Shown here piece by piece: positions 22,123 to 33,316 of a stretch of 64,000 bases of DNA. The notes under the pieces are model-generated. The model did no database searches and had not been told where the DNA came from. It saw nothing but the letters and a program-made list of their open reading frames with translations. Numbering within the stretch: position 1 is the stretch's first letter; the number at the start of each line of letters is the position of its first letter. The position numbers and the translations under genes are program-made. Where the stretch lies: positions 558,001-622,000 of the forward strand of contig MOWL01000048.1 in assembly GCA_002110485.1 (NCBI GenBank), written 5' to 3'. This DNA is from Emergomyces orientalis (Eukaryota; Ascomycota; Eurotiomycetes; Onygenales; Ajellomycetaceae).

Positions 22123-25100
22123 TCAAAAATCCTCACTCGACTCACCACCGCCATCATCAAAATCATCCTCCTCATCACTATCATCATCAATCACATACGT
22201 AGCCTTCTTTGCCGCCGCTGCCCGCCGTGATGGACGACCACCAACCGCAGGCGGTGGCGCTGGAGCAACAACTTCATCCTCAGAATCATCCGCATCGATA
22301 TCATCATGTTTCCCTTTCCCCTTTCCCTTTCCCGTTGCCTCAGGTGAGTCGAGAATATCATTGGCCATGGCATCGATATCGTCGCCATCGCCATCGGAGA
22401 GGCCATCAGCTAAATTTTTCGTCTTAGCTTTCTTTGCAGCGTAGGCTTTGGCTGCGGGGGAAAGGACGGGTTTCTTGGCCGGTGCTGCAGTGGAAGCAGC
22501 TTTGGGCTTGGCACCGGTTTTTCTAGTGCTAGCAGCTGCCTTGGTCAGTTTCGCAGCGGGCTTCCGAGCCGTAGTGGTAGGCTTTGCTCTGGAAGTTGCC
22601 GCTGACTTTGAAGAAGCAACAACCTCATCCGCATCGCTTCCATCCTGATCCTCCCCCTCATCGCTGGAGAACTTGGTATCTTTAGGTTTCACCAGAAGAG
22701 ACCTCCTCGGCGAATTCTGAGGAATCAATTTGGAATAGTCTGTCTCATCAGGATCGAAGAACTCGGTACTAGTGGGTTTGGGAATTTTTGACGACGACGA
22801 TGTCGTCGGTTTAACGCCGGTGCTAGTACCTGGCCTTGAGAGTTCGGAAAAGAGAGTCCGAGACTCAGACGACGGGTCGGCAGTGCCGCCAATTCCCTTC
22901 ACCATCTGGCTGACGTCTCCCAGCAAGTCGTCACCGTCGTCACTGTCAGACCCGCTCGAATTGTCGAATGTGATCGGTTTCCAGTTTGCTCTCGCTAGGC
23001 GTGCGGGCCTTCTCGACACCATCTCCACATCCGAATCATCACCATCCTTCAGCGGAATCTTCTTAGGTGGGGGAGCTGCCGCTTTCTTATTTTTCTTCTC
23101 CGGCAAAACTGCGGCCTCAGGTTCCTCGAAATCACTTTCTGATGCATCAGCTGACTTTCCTGCCTTAGACGCTTGTGCTTTCGTTTTCTTCGGAGGGGCA
23201 GCCACCTCTTGGATGTCGTCAAATTCGCTCGCCTCGTCAATATCCATAGCCATGGGCTCAGCAGCAGGCTTCAGAGAAGCCGTTCTGGGTTTCTCTTTGG
23301 CTTCTTTGGATGGAAATATTTCCGGCTCGAACTCGTCGAAATCGCTTAATCCATCCAGCTCTATGGGCCTCGAGGGTTTAGATGCAGCAGCCCTCGGTTT
23401 TCTCGTCGGGAGAATTTTTGGTTTGAAATCACCCTCATCATCTAAATCGCTCGCGCCGTCTATACCACCTAAGCCCTTGTTGCTCTTCGGTTTAGGCTTC
23501 GCAGGGGCTTTGCTAAGATAGTCAAGAAGACCAGCCTGCGGCTTTACACGATTAACGGTAGTAGTTGTTGATTTCGCAGATTTCTTCGGTTTGGAAAGGC
23601 CAAAATCGCCGTCATCGTCATCGGCGGCCTTGCGTTTCCTACCGCCTTTAGTAGCGGTCTTGAGCTTCGTGGAGACGCGACGGGCATTCTTGGCACGCTT
23701 GGTTTGGCGACGGTCCTCGTCTTCGAGCTGGAATTTCCACTCCGCGAGGAAATCGTCAAGATCGGTTTTCCAAAGGTCTTCCTTGGATAGCTTGATAAGC
23801 GTGTCCACTTCTATTTCCTTATCTCCAATCTGGCGTCGTAGCTTTTCGACTCTTTCTTTGGTCAAAGACCACAAAGGCATCCCAAGTAGATAATCATAAG
23901 AATTTGCTCCTATCTCCGCCTCCTCGTTGTCGCTCGTTTCATCCTCACCCTCATCCTCCTCCACAACAGGCGTGGTTTCGCCATCCTTGGCAGCATCAGA
24001 AACCTTAGAGAAATGCTTGAACCCTTTCTCTTTCAACTCCCGAACAAGCTGTGCCTTGGGCTTCTTCGAAATAACGAGCTTCCCATCGATAATCATTTGA
24101 ACGAACCGAGCCTGGTTGCTAAGTTTTTCTAGATCTTTCTGCATTTGGGAAAGCATATATTGTTTCCGCTTTTCATACAGCTTAATCCTGACAGAATAGA
24201 ACTCTCTTAGTATATCCTCGACCGATTCGTACTTGGTTATTCGCCCCTCGGTATCAAATGCAACCAAGTTTGAGGTGGCGATGGACTTGGTTAGTTTAAA
24301 CTTCTCCTCTAAACCTTCGGAGATTGCCTTCTTCGCGTGCTTCTCATCTAACTGAATTATAAAGTGGACTTTGGTATGGGTATTGTAATCCTTGTAGTCC
24401 TTGATGAACGAGGGGACTTTCTCGGCCTTGATGATTTCCTCAAGTCTGTCTTTGAAATCCTGGGTCCAGCAACGGATGGGGAGTTCGGTAATCTCAACTT
24501 CGTTGTCTCCAATTTGCGAGATTCTTCCGCTGAATTTATACCGCTCCCCACCCATCGAGACAACCTCACCAGTAAACCCTCGGAACCAAGGTTGCATGGG
24601 AACAACAGGTTCACCAGCCATGAGACGCTTCAGGTTAGCGACAATATCTTCAGGATTATAGTTCGGAATAGAAGTGCTCCAACCCGTGCCAATTCCATCG
24701 GCGCCGTTGATCAAAATCAAGGGCACGACCGGGAAATAAGTTTCTGGCTCGATGGTGTGCCCGTCATCAACGTTATATGTTAACAGTGGCTCATCCGCCT
24801 CATGGAATATTCGTCTCGCAAACGGCGAAAGTCGGGTATAGATATAACGTGGGCTGGCAGAGTCAGATCCACCTTGTAGACGACTACCGAAGTTTCCACT
24901 GGGTTCCAAACAGTTTATATTATTGGATCCCACGAAAGTCTGCGCAAGGCCAATAATGGTTTGCTGCAATGACGCATCTCCGTGTTGATAGGCAGTCATA
25001 CCCAGAACATAACCGCTAAGCTCGGCTACTTTAATATCTTTCTTAACATTGCGCTTGAAGCAGGTGTATAGAACTTTGCGCTGGCCCGGTTTCAAACCGT

Positions 25101-27774
25101 CAACAATGGATGGAATGGATCGAATGTTGTCAGCCATACTGAAAAGGATGAGTTCCTTGTTGATAAAATCGGTATAGGTGATTTCTTCAGTCGTGTGGTC
25201 TAAGAAAGTGCCAGGCTTAAACTGACGGAGCCATTCTTTCCGCTCATCCGCCTTCTTCTTGGAAAATGCAAGATCTATGAGCTCTGCCTCATGGTCTTGC
25301 ATGACGTGGAACTGCTTGAGATGCCTATCCAGGTCATGGAAATATATTTCGGCATCTTCCGTCGTACTTGTACCCAAACCCTTGTAGTACTTCTTTTCCC
25401 ACCGCTTATCGTGACCATGAATCTCTAACCACGTCTTGTATTCTTGCATTGTGAAGAAGGTTTTGGAGATGGTTGGATTTTTGGGATCTCCCTTCCACAC
25501 TTTGACGATGGGTGTGATAAATTCGATCAAGAACTGCGGTATTTTAAGCAAACTGGGGAAAGCAACTTGAAGAAAGTTGATTAATAGGCCCTTAATATGA
25601 CTTCCGTCGTGATCTTGATCAGTCATGATCATGAGATGCCCGTAGCGGAGGCCCTTTGTGTCAGTATACTCCTTCTTGTGCTGTAGCCCAAGAAAGTTTT
25701 TGATGTTCTGGATTTCTGCATTTTTGGATATCTGATCAACGGAGGCGTCCCGGACGTTAAGCAGCTTTCCTCGGAGAGGGAATACACCGAAGAGATCAGG
25801 CCCAACAATAGCTCGACCGGCCATGGCTAATCCCTTTGCGGAATCTCCTTCAGTCAGGATGAGAGTACAGTGGTGCCCCTCTTTCGTTCCAGCTTTGTTA
25901 GCATCCGTTAGTTTTGGGTTGTTCATGCGTGACCGTCGATTGCCGTCTGACTTCTTCAGGATTTGATCCGCTTTCTTCTCTGCGAAATGCATAATGTTTT
26001 CCATCACTTGCGTCCTGAGGATCTTTTTGAGGAATTCCTCCGACAATACACACCTGCTTCCAAACTGGATCGGTTTTGTCGTCAACTGCTCCTTCGTTTG
26101 GGATGTGAATGCGGGATTAACAATCTGCGCGTTGACGAATACAAATATATGATTCCGAATTTGGGCTGGTTTGAGGGTGGCGCCAGTTTTGTTCTTTTTT
26201 TTAACCACCTCCGCAAGTTTGTTACAAATCTGGTCGGCAACTGTATTGACATGGGAGCCACCAGATGTTGTTGCGATAGAGTTGACAAAGGACACCTGCT
26301 GGAATGAACCGTCGGAGACAGCAAAGCCAATTTCCCATCGAGGGTCCGGGTTGTCGGTGATGATCTCGCTTTTATCCTTGGAGGCTTCTTCACCCCGCTC
26401 CTTTTTGATTGCATTTGTATACATTTCCATATACTTTTTGAAAGTACGGACGGCAATGCGCGATCCATTCAATTTCACTGTGACCTTGCATGTTCCCGCC
26501 AAATCATAAACTCGACGCTTAACCAGCGCCTCGAAGTCGTCGTCGATACCGTCCATTCCGAACTTCTTGAAGTCTGGAGTGAAAGTGACCTTGGTGTAAT
26601 CATCGCCTTTGCAATCCGTAATCTTTGGCTTGCCCATCTTGGACATATTGTCGGTCCATGTTTGTTTGTATTTCTTTTTTAACTTCGAGTCTGCTGTTTC
26701 GAGTGTAAATTCTGTGCTGAAGATGTTACAGAGTTTGGCACCATAACCGTTTCGTCCACCAGTCACCTTTTTCTGAGCGTCATCGTAGTTGGACGAGGTA
26801 AGAAGGTGGCCGAAAATCAGTTCCGGGATGTAGACTTTCTCTTTCTAAAATTTTGTTAGTATGATGACTTACTTTCCGGAAAAAGTGGTCTGGGAGAGTA
26901 TGCATACCGCGTGTATTTCAATGGGAATACCCCGGCCATTGTTCCAGACACTGATTTCACCCGATTCCTTGTTTACCGTGACCCGTATCTCGTCCATGTT
27001 TTTATCGTTGTGCCTATTATCGGCAGCGTTGACCAGGATCTCATCAAATATTTTGTAGAGACCGGGCACGTATGAAACCTCTCGAAATTCCATTGAATCA
27101 GACTCTGAGTTGTAAACCCACATTTGGTTCGATGACCGTTCGATGGATCCGATGTATGTGTCTGGCCGTTTAATGATGTGTTCTAATTGGGTAAGCTAGG
27201 TAGATTGCGGAGTTAGCATAATTTCCCCGGTCGGTGGTAAAGGTATCCATCAGTGACTTACTTTCTGGTACCTCTCGCTGCTCTCTTTTGGTGCAGCAGC
27301 GCCGTCCACTCCGAAGGATTCATTCTCCACGTTTCCAAGTGGATTGCTAGACGACTTTTTGGAGCCCGCAGCTTTCTTCCCCTTCGCCGCAGCAGCAGCA
27401 TTTGGGGGAGTAGCTGAGAGTAGAGATGCAACATCAACACCGCCAGCATCATCATCATCATCGTCATCTGTCATCTCATCCTCGGTGTCTACTTTCGCCT
27501 TCTTCCTGGAGGTGGTGGATCTGGGAGCAGAAGCTTTTGGTTTTGCAGCCGCCTTGGTTGTCTTTTTAGCCGGCGCTCTCGGTTTAGTGGCCGTAGGAGC
27601 TTTCTTAGGAGCCTTTGCTTTGGATTTCTAGGAATGCAATGCATCAGTTACAACTAGCTAGTCGAAATTAACGAAAGGGGTAGTATACGGCCAGAGAATA
27701 CGCACCGGCACTTCTGGGATGAAATCAGAGCTAGCGCCATCGTCATCGAAGACGGAGTCTATTGGGGAGTCCAT
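22123..27774 (-). CDS. TOP2: DNA topoisomerase II
   Basis: Four exons: 27774-27706, 27627-27262, 27195-26908 and 26844-22123 (1814 aa). The third intron has a perfect TACTAAC branch site. The enzyme passes one DNA duplex through another using ATP, and is essential for chromosome segregation. The N-terminal about 140 residues are Ala/Lys-rich and acidic. The GHKL ATPase follows (LTQLEHIIKRPDTYIGS, EILVNAADNRHND, GRGIPIEIHA, VTGGRNGYGAKLCN at about 268). The TOPRIM domain has EGDSAKGLAMAGR (about 573), PLRGKLLNVRDA and DQDHDGSHIKG (about 650). The catalytic tyrosine lies in PRYIYTRLSPFARR near residue 908. The C-terminal tail after about residue 1300 is acidic/basic low complexity with degenerate repeats and Ser-Asp clusters, typical for CK2 targets and nuclear signals. 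Longer than yeast Top2 mainly through both ends. Confidence 0.98.
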
Positions 27775-28961
27775 CCTCACCGGAGTGAGATGGATGCTGA
27801 GTTTTTGGACAGATCTGACGGAGTGGAGCGAAACGCAAAACGAATGTGTGATGGCAAGATCAATGCGACTGACGCAAGGTTATGCCTCTGTGAAATGTTC
27901 AACTCTCACTGTCCTGTAATGAACAGGTGTGTGTCCAGGTTAAAGAAGAAGCAGAGAAGACGCAAGGGAGAAGAAGCGAGTGTCGTCGTCGTTGTTGTTG
28001 GAGACAGAGATAGACCAGCGCAGCAGAGGAAATGAGTTTGGGTAGAAGCAGGAGCGCGGGTTTGTTGATGTTTGTTTCGTGTTTGTTTGGTGCGGATTTG
28101 CAAAAATCGCGAATTCTATTTTTGCAACCTAGGAGGCTGGAGGTAGTTGGGGTGTTGCTGTATCGGGCGACAGCCAAAGGGTGGGCCAGGTGGGCCAGAC
28201 CCCTTTTGCCACTTTGGGTTGTTTTTTTGTTTTTTGCAGCTGACTCAGCGCTGCCTGGCCCAGTTAGGAAATTTATCAACAAGACCAATCTGCTTTGGGA
28301 CTAGTGGGTAAACAGCATGTCAGAAGCGGCAACCATGGCGACAATCAAAACATATATTTTCGGAAGCTGATAGATATCTAATGCGTACGCAGTACTGTAC
28401 TGTACCTGTGGAGGGGCAGAAGATACACATACCACACCAGATAGACCTAACATTAACATAGTAGAATGTTTCTCGGTAGGTATCTATATATTTAAGTAGG
28501 CAGGCATTGTGCATGCCATTTACTCACCCATCGCAGCCTTATATTTATATACCTAGAATATATCATGCCCTTGCGGCCATCTGGAACTGCTGCAATGCTT
28601 TCTCAGGTTGTCAACAGGTATTCCCTCTCTACTGCAAATGAAAAGTAGAGATGCACATGTCTGTTATTTCAATAATCTCAATCTGCGAATGTTCCAGTAC
28701 ACTCACTCTGCATGGTAAAATGATACCCTTAAGCTCTTCACCAATGTTGGGTCAAAACAACAAACACATGAGCCAACTCAACTTCAGAGGCAACAACATC
28801 TGGCACAACTGGTCTTGCAAATCATGTTGTAAGCAGGGCTGGTGTTGCGTTTAACACTTCAAAAAAAATACATGGCATTTTCAATACATTTTATACATGA
28901 AGTATGATTCTAAAGTTACATTCTATTGAAACAAATTGACAGCCTTCTCCAACAATTTAGC

Positions 28962-28981
28962 CATATATATATATATATATT
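28962..28981. repeat. (AT)n dinucleotide tract
   Basis: About ten AT units followed by degenerate TATAGATATAGATAT, in non-coding DNA. Confidence 0.85.
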
Positions 28982-30349
28982 TATATAGATATAGATATTT
29001 CACAACAGATAATCCCCCCCACACAAGATGGCTATTCTCCGACATATTTTATATATCCCTGTGTTCAACCGTATGGCATATCTCACATCTGTCAAGTGCT
29101 GCAAGCACTTCTCACCACTTGCTAATTTATCATCCCTTGGGTTTGTTTTCAGAGAAGATGTATATCCCATCCATTCCAATTTGTGGTAATTCACCCAAGC
29201 TTGTTCGTGTAAATCACCCCATAGCAAGCCATGAAAATCTCCAGGACCCTCCATTGCCAACTTTGCTTGCCCAAAGGTTCGTTACCGCCAATCAAAACGA
29301 GCTCTGTTATCTAACCAACTTTGTTAACTCACTGGCTGTTAAAGTTCGCATCGAACCTGCAGTGAAACCAAGCCGCCAGACCTGCTGATCCCAGTGCAGG
29401 GTCGCGATATGAAATTTACTGCGGGAATTTCGACGTTACTTTTTCTTCTGTTGCAGCCCTCCTATTTCTCCTTTTCCTTGTCTAAGTTTTTCCAAATGAG
29501 GGATAGTTTAGTGTTCATTGATAGCCTGCGAACGGGAGTTTTGCTTTCAAATGACCGATTTCAGTCGTTGTGCATCTGTGACAGTGAGCAATTGGCCCAA
29601 AACAAATACGAGAAATTTCCCGATATTCCCCGTAGGTAGTGATTGACACCGAATAAAGATGAAAATAAAAAAGACTTGATTTTGAGCGGATGTGTATGTT
29701 GTGCTGTTGGGGGTAAATAACGGAGAGGGTGATTGAGTTAATAGTTAATGGTGACACAGAGGCAGAGTTCTCATATCTTTCTATATATAAAAAGCTATCC
29801 GAGGCTGTTCATGATTCAGCATCCAGTTCTAGAACAAATATACACTCTCTTACATTTGGTAAACTCTGTCTTTCAAGACACTCGAAGCTCTATTCATATC
29901 ATTTTTAAGCCAACTTGCATCTGTCAAAGCATATTTGAAGCCATAATAGTAGTGCATATTATTACCAGTTACCCGCGAGCCCCATTCATCCCATTTATAA
30001 AAAGATTTCAGGTTGGCCAAGGCCAAGGATTTATATAGCTGGACCCTGATAGATAGAAATCCCTCATGAGGCGGTGGATGATGGATTTATAACGATGTAG
30101 CACTGTAGTTGTATCACCTCAGCAGGACAGGAGTCGAGCTAAGCCCAAGGCTAATGGGGCTGGCCGGCAAATGGTATGTCGTCATTCCTATTAAATTGGG
30201 AAGTTTATGGGAAAGAAGCTGTCTGTGTTTCGTAATTATTTTGCTGTGTTGAATGCAACGATAAGTTGCCGGTCAACCTGTTTTCTCCCTGAGCTCGTTT
30301 TGGGTTCTTGATTAAGGTATGTTTGATTCCTTGAATTTGCCTCGTGTTT

Positions 30350-30364
30350 GGGGGGGGGGGGGGG
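30350..30364 (+). repeat. G15 homopolymer
   Basis: Fifteen consecutive G in a non-coding region, followed by A/T-rich DNA. The length should be treated as approximate. Confidence 0.85.
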
Positions 30365-31408
30365 AAATAATAATTTTAATAATGAATGCAGCACAACAAT
30401 AACAACATTGTTGTTCTGGAACGAGGTGAGGTGAGTCGAAGATTACAGCTTGGTTGACAGAGGCTGAGAGTTAGGAGGCACACGACGGAAAAAGCAGAAA
30501 ACTGGGAAACTAGCGACGGGCATTCAGTAACTTTTCCTTCCCACCCTGTCTGGCTATAATAATTTGTCTGAACAAGATGAGTTCCCGCGATTTCCCCAGA
30601 TTCTTACGGACTCCATAGCTCCATGGCTGGAGGGTCTTCATTTCTCTCTCCGGGCGGGATCTAAAAAAGATTTCATTGAGGTTCTTGAACTCGTCGAAGT
30701 CCCGCTTTATCGGCTTAGAACACGGATATTCATTCAAATTGACTAGCAAACAAGATGCTGGTCAAGCATCTGGATTGCTGAAGCCGAGCATTAGGTGGAT
30801 AGCAATAAACCCATGCGCCCAGATATTAAAAATTTGGACGACGCCCACTCGTCCAACATAAGTTGTTAGCCTGGCCAAGTGGATTTCAACGCAGAGATTG
30901 GAGAGGATCAAGTTGATATCTAAGTGCCAAGGTTCTTCCTGCACTTTCGCTGTTGATGAGACTAAATAGGCTATTTTTTAGCAGGAATGTCCGAAGATGA
31001 TCAGCAAGGCAATGTGCGGAGTGGAGGGCAGCCGATGCCATTTACAGCCCGACCTCAGGGACGGGATGAAAATACCTCTGTTTGGAATTTCACCAAGTTC
31101 GTATTTGTATATGGAGAACAAACTAGCAAAATGCAATATATGCGGTGAGGGAATATCTTGCCTTGTCCAATATTACACTCAACTCATTGTCAAGTAAGGC
31201 CCTAAAGACCAGGATATTCTAGATTATCACAGGGCTTAACCGTTTGAAGCTCCAGGTTTTAAGACCTCGTGTTTGTGCATTTGGAGTGCTCATCTGGGCC
31301 ATTATGGTGCCACACAATGGAACCCATCCGTCAAGAGGTGGTATCTTATTTTTTCTAACCAAAAGAAAAATGGGCAAGTTGACTTGAAGCTCCACATCTC
31401 AGATCAGA

Positions 31409-31419
31409 TATAAAAAAGG
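31409..31419 (+). promoter_or_regulatory. TATA box of the small secreted cysteine-rich gene
   Basis: TATAAAAAAGG lies 133 nt before the ATG at 31542, with a pyrimidine-rich stretch (about 31443-31460) between them that could contain the transcription start. A clear TATA element suits a strongly regulated small secreted protein gene; no expression data are visible here. Confidence 0.55.
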
Positions 31420-31541
31420 AGTGGAATCCCACTGCTAACATCACTTTTGTCTCCTCCCATCATAGTCGATAAACCGCAAGGATATCAAACTTCAAAATCA
31501 AACTCAAATCGTTCTAACAAAGTACAGCCAACTCCAAAAGA

Positions 31542-31960
31542 ATGAAGCTCAATCTTCTGCTTGTCTGCCTGATCTCAGGGCTCACTCCGATTTTCGGGGC
31601 TCCTGAAATGGAGAAAAAGGCTGCGAGTAAGTTTGAGCAGCATGATTAGAAGTCAGCATTAGTATTTGGGGTAGGCTAACATATATTTCCCTGCAAATAG
31701 CCAATTCCCTAGACACTTCCCCTGCCACAAAGGGTAACGGCGATGTCCTCGCAGATGGTAAGATTAAATTTCCTCTTATCTTCCCTCCGTATCTGTTCGT
31801 CCGTTTTGTGAGGGATCCTGCGAAGCTAATGGAATTTTTCTCTCTGTGTTGGAAATCGGTAGCTTGCTATTACTGCGCCGGGGTATGCAGTGGCTATTAC
31901 TGTTGCGATCCACGCCCGAACTGCTTCTATGCTTCAGGTGGTTGTTGGTGTTCCGCATAG
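31542..31960 (+). CDS. small secreted protein with eight cysteines (79 aa), no known family
   Basis: Three exons: 31542-31626, 31701-31757 and 31863-31960. Introns are 74 and 105 nt with GTAAGT/GTAAGA donors, CTAAC and CTAAT branch sites and TAG acceptors; both joins keep phase. The first 20 residues form a clean signal peptide (MKLNLLLVCLISGLTPIFGA). A pro-like acidic/Ser-Thr linker follows, starting with a Lys-Lys site (EMEKKA). The last 31 residues, almost exactly exon 3, hold eight cysteines spaced C-x2-C-x3-C-x4-CC-x5-C-x6-C-x-C with many Tyr and Gly, so four disulfides are likely. The module could be a secreted effector, antimicrobial or adhesive peptide; I recognise no family and assign no function. 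The TATA box, signal peptide, splice signals and cysteine density together make a real gene likely. Confidence 0.8.
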
Positions 31961-33316
31961 TTGGGAAACTTTCTCGACTACATCTATGGCGAAAGCAATG
32001 ATCCGAAAATGGTTCTGCGGGATGTAAAGGATGTGGAATTGGTTGTGAGCTGCGTGGTAAAGAGTTGAGGTTTTGAGTAGCAAGGTTTTAATTTTGATAT
32101 GCATATTGAGAACAGTCATGTTCTCACGCCGCTCATTAACGAAGGAAGAGAATAAATATATGGAAAGCGGGTGCCATTACAGCAAATGTCAGGAAAACTA
32201 ACAGCTTTTTCCTGTTGTTGTAGCTAAGGAATGAAATATACGACCAAAAATTGAGTTATATATCTGAACAAGCCCTTTAGTGATATGTTCTCTGCCAGCT
32301 ATTGGATTCCCTGATGCTATTCGGACACGGGCACTTGAGTTAGTGGCCAAGGCATAGTCTGACCTACATAACGAGAACTTGCCGGTAAGTTGACTGTAAA
32401 AGGGTCATTGTTTTTGTTCTCCTGTTAGTGTAGTACATGATGACTGAGAGGGCAGGCTGGATTGGTCCTGTTCAAAGGGATTCGAAAAAATATTTATTCT
32501 CCACGTAAAACGATATGATTGTTAAGAGTTATCACCACAGCATCCGAGCTTCAATTTCAAAATCGTCCTTCTAAGCTCGGGAATACCATCTGGGCCTAAT
32601 GGCAAGGGAGGCGTCAAAAAGGGGCTCATGAAAGAGAGTTGCCTCATAATGGAACAATGAGCAACAATGACGTTGAAAACACGGTGTTCAGATATAGTCC
32701 CTACCGACATCAAAGAACGCACGGCAAATAGGGTTATCCACGGCAAATAGAACACATAAACCATGAAGATGTATCGTAGTGTGGTTGTGTATAATTGTCC
32801 CATGTGTATCGCACGGATGTCTGATGTTGATATTTTTCCTGTTCCTGAAAACTCAAATTAGGGTTCTTGACACTAGTTCTATTTTAGGTATAGCGGCCGT
32901 TTCAGACTAACAGATTACGGTATCGCGTACTTTCCCCCTTATCATCTCCACTCTCGGGCCTTTGTGGACGACGAACGACACCACACGGCTCTCTCTGCCT
33001 CAGTCCAGCCTCACATCCGCGTTGGAAGAGCAGCTCCCCAGTCATTTTCTAGCAGAACTGCGATCCTTGGTCGCCCACATTCATTTGGTCCTGCAATTGT
33101 CGCCGGCGACCGTATTGCAGCTTCACCCCTCATTTGGTTGGCTCAGTACCCCGTTGTTTTGCTGGCAACCCAGGCTGCTTTTGAACTGGCCTGACTGCCC
33201 CCCCATCTTGTCATATCACGCCTATCCAGTGTTTTGATATCGCACCTGTATGCAGCTTGTTTGGTACCCATGTCTATGCACTAGCCACAGACACGCCTTC
33301 CGTCCGCAAATTCAGC
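31961..33316. other. intergenic region and leader of the TBC gene
   Basis: The 3' flank of the cysteine-rich gene, then the TBC gene promoter. A minus-strand frame at 32803-32522 (93 aa from ATG, one hydrophobic stretch) has no support beyond length. Upstream ATGs at 33250, 33270 and 33276 precede the TBC gene start and could act as uORFs if the leader includes them. Confidence 0.45.

Larger units (their letters stand above)
27775..31541. other. 3.8 kb gene-free stretch between TOP2 and the cysteine-rich gene
   Basis: Starts with the TOP2 promoter. It contains a TGTAC-palindrome copy (28391-28405), an (AT)n tract (28962-28981) and a 15-base G run (30350-30364). Short frames occur, for example ATG at 29409, whose first 26 residues look like a signal peptide, but the rest lacks any recognisable pattern. 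The last 130 nt are the promoter of the small secreted protein. Confidence 0.45.

Noticed and set aside
22772..23521. 249-codon plus-strand frame opposite the TOP2 tail
   Set aside because: Its Ser/Gly/Phe/Ala bias is what the complement of the acidic/Lys-rich TOP2 tail gives; there is no independent signal.
29409..29639. ATG frame of 76 codons with a signal-peptide-like start (MKFTAGISTLLFLLLQPSYF)
   Set aside because: The remainder has only two cysteines close together, no motif, no intron or promoter support, and T-rich DNA gives hydrophobic frames by chance.
30510..30749. Opposing frames of 79 (minus) and 60 (plus) codons
   Set aside because: Mutual shadows in non-coding DNA with neither an identifiable domain nor exon signals.
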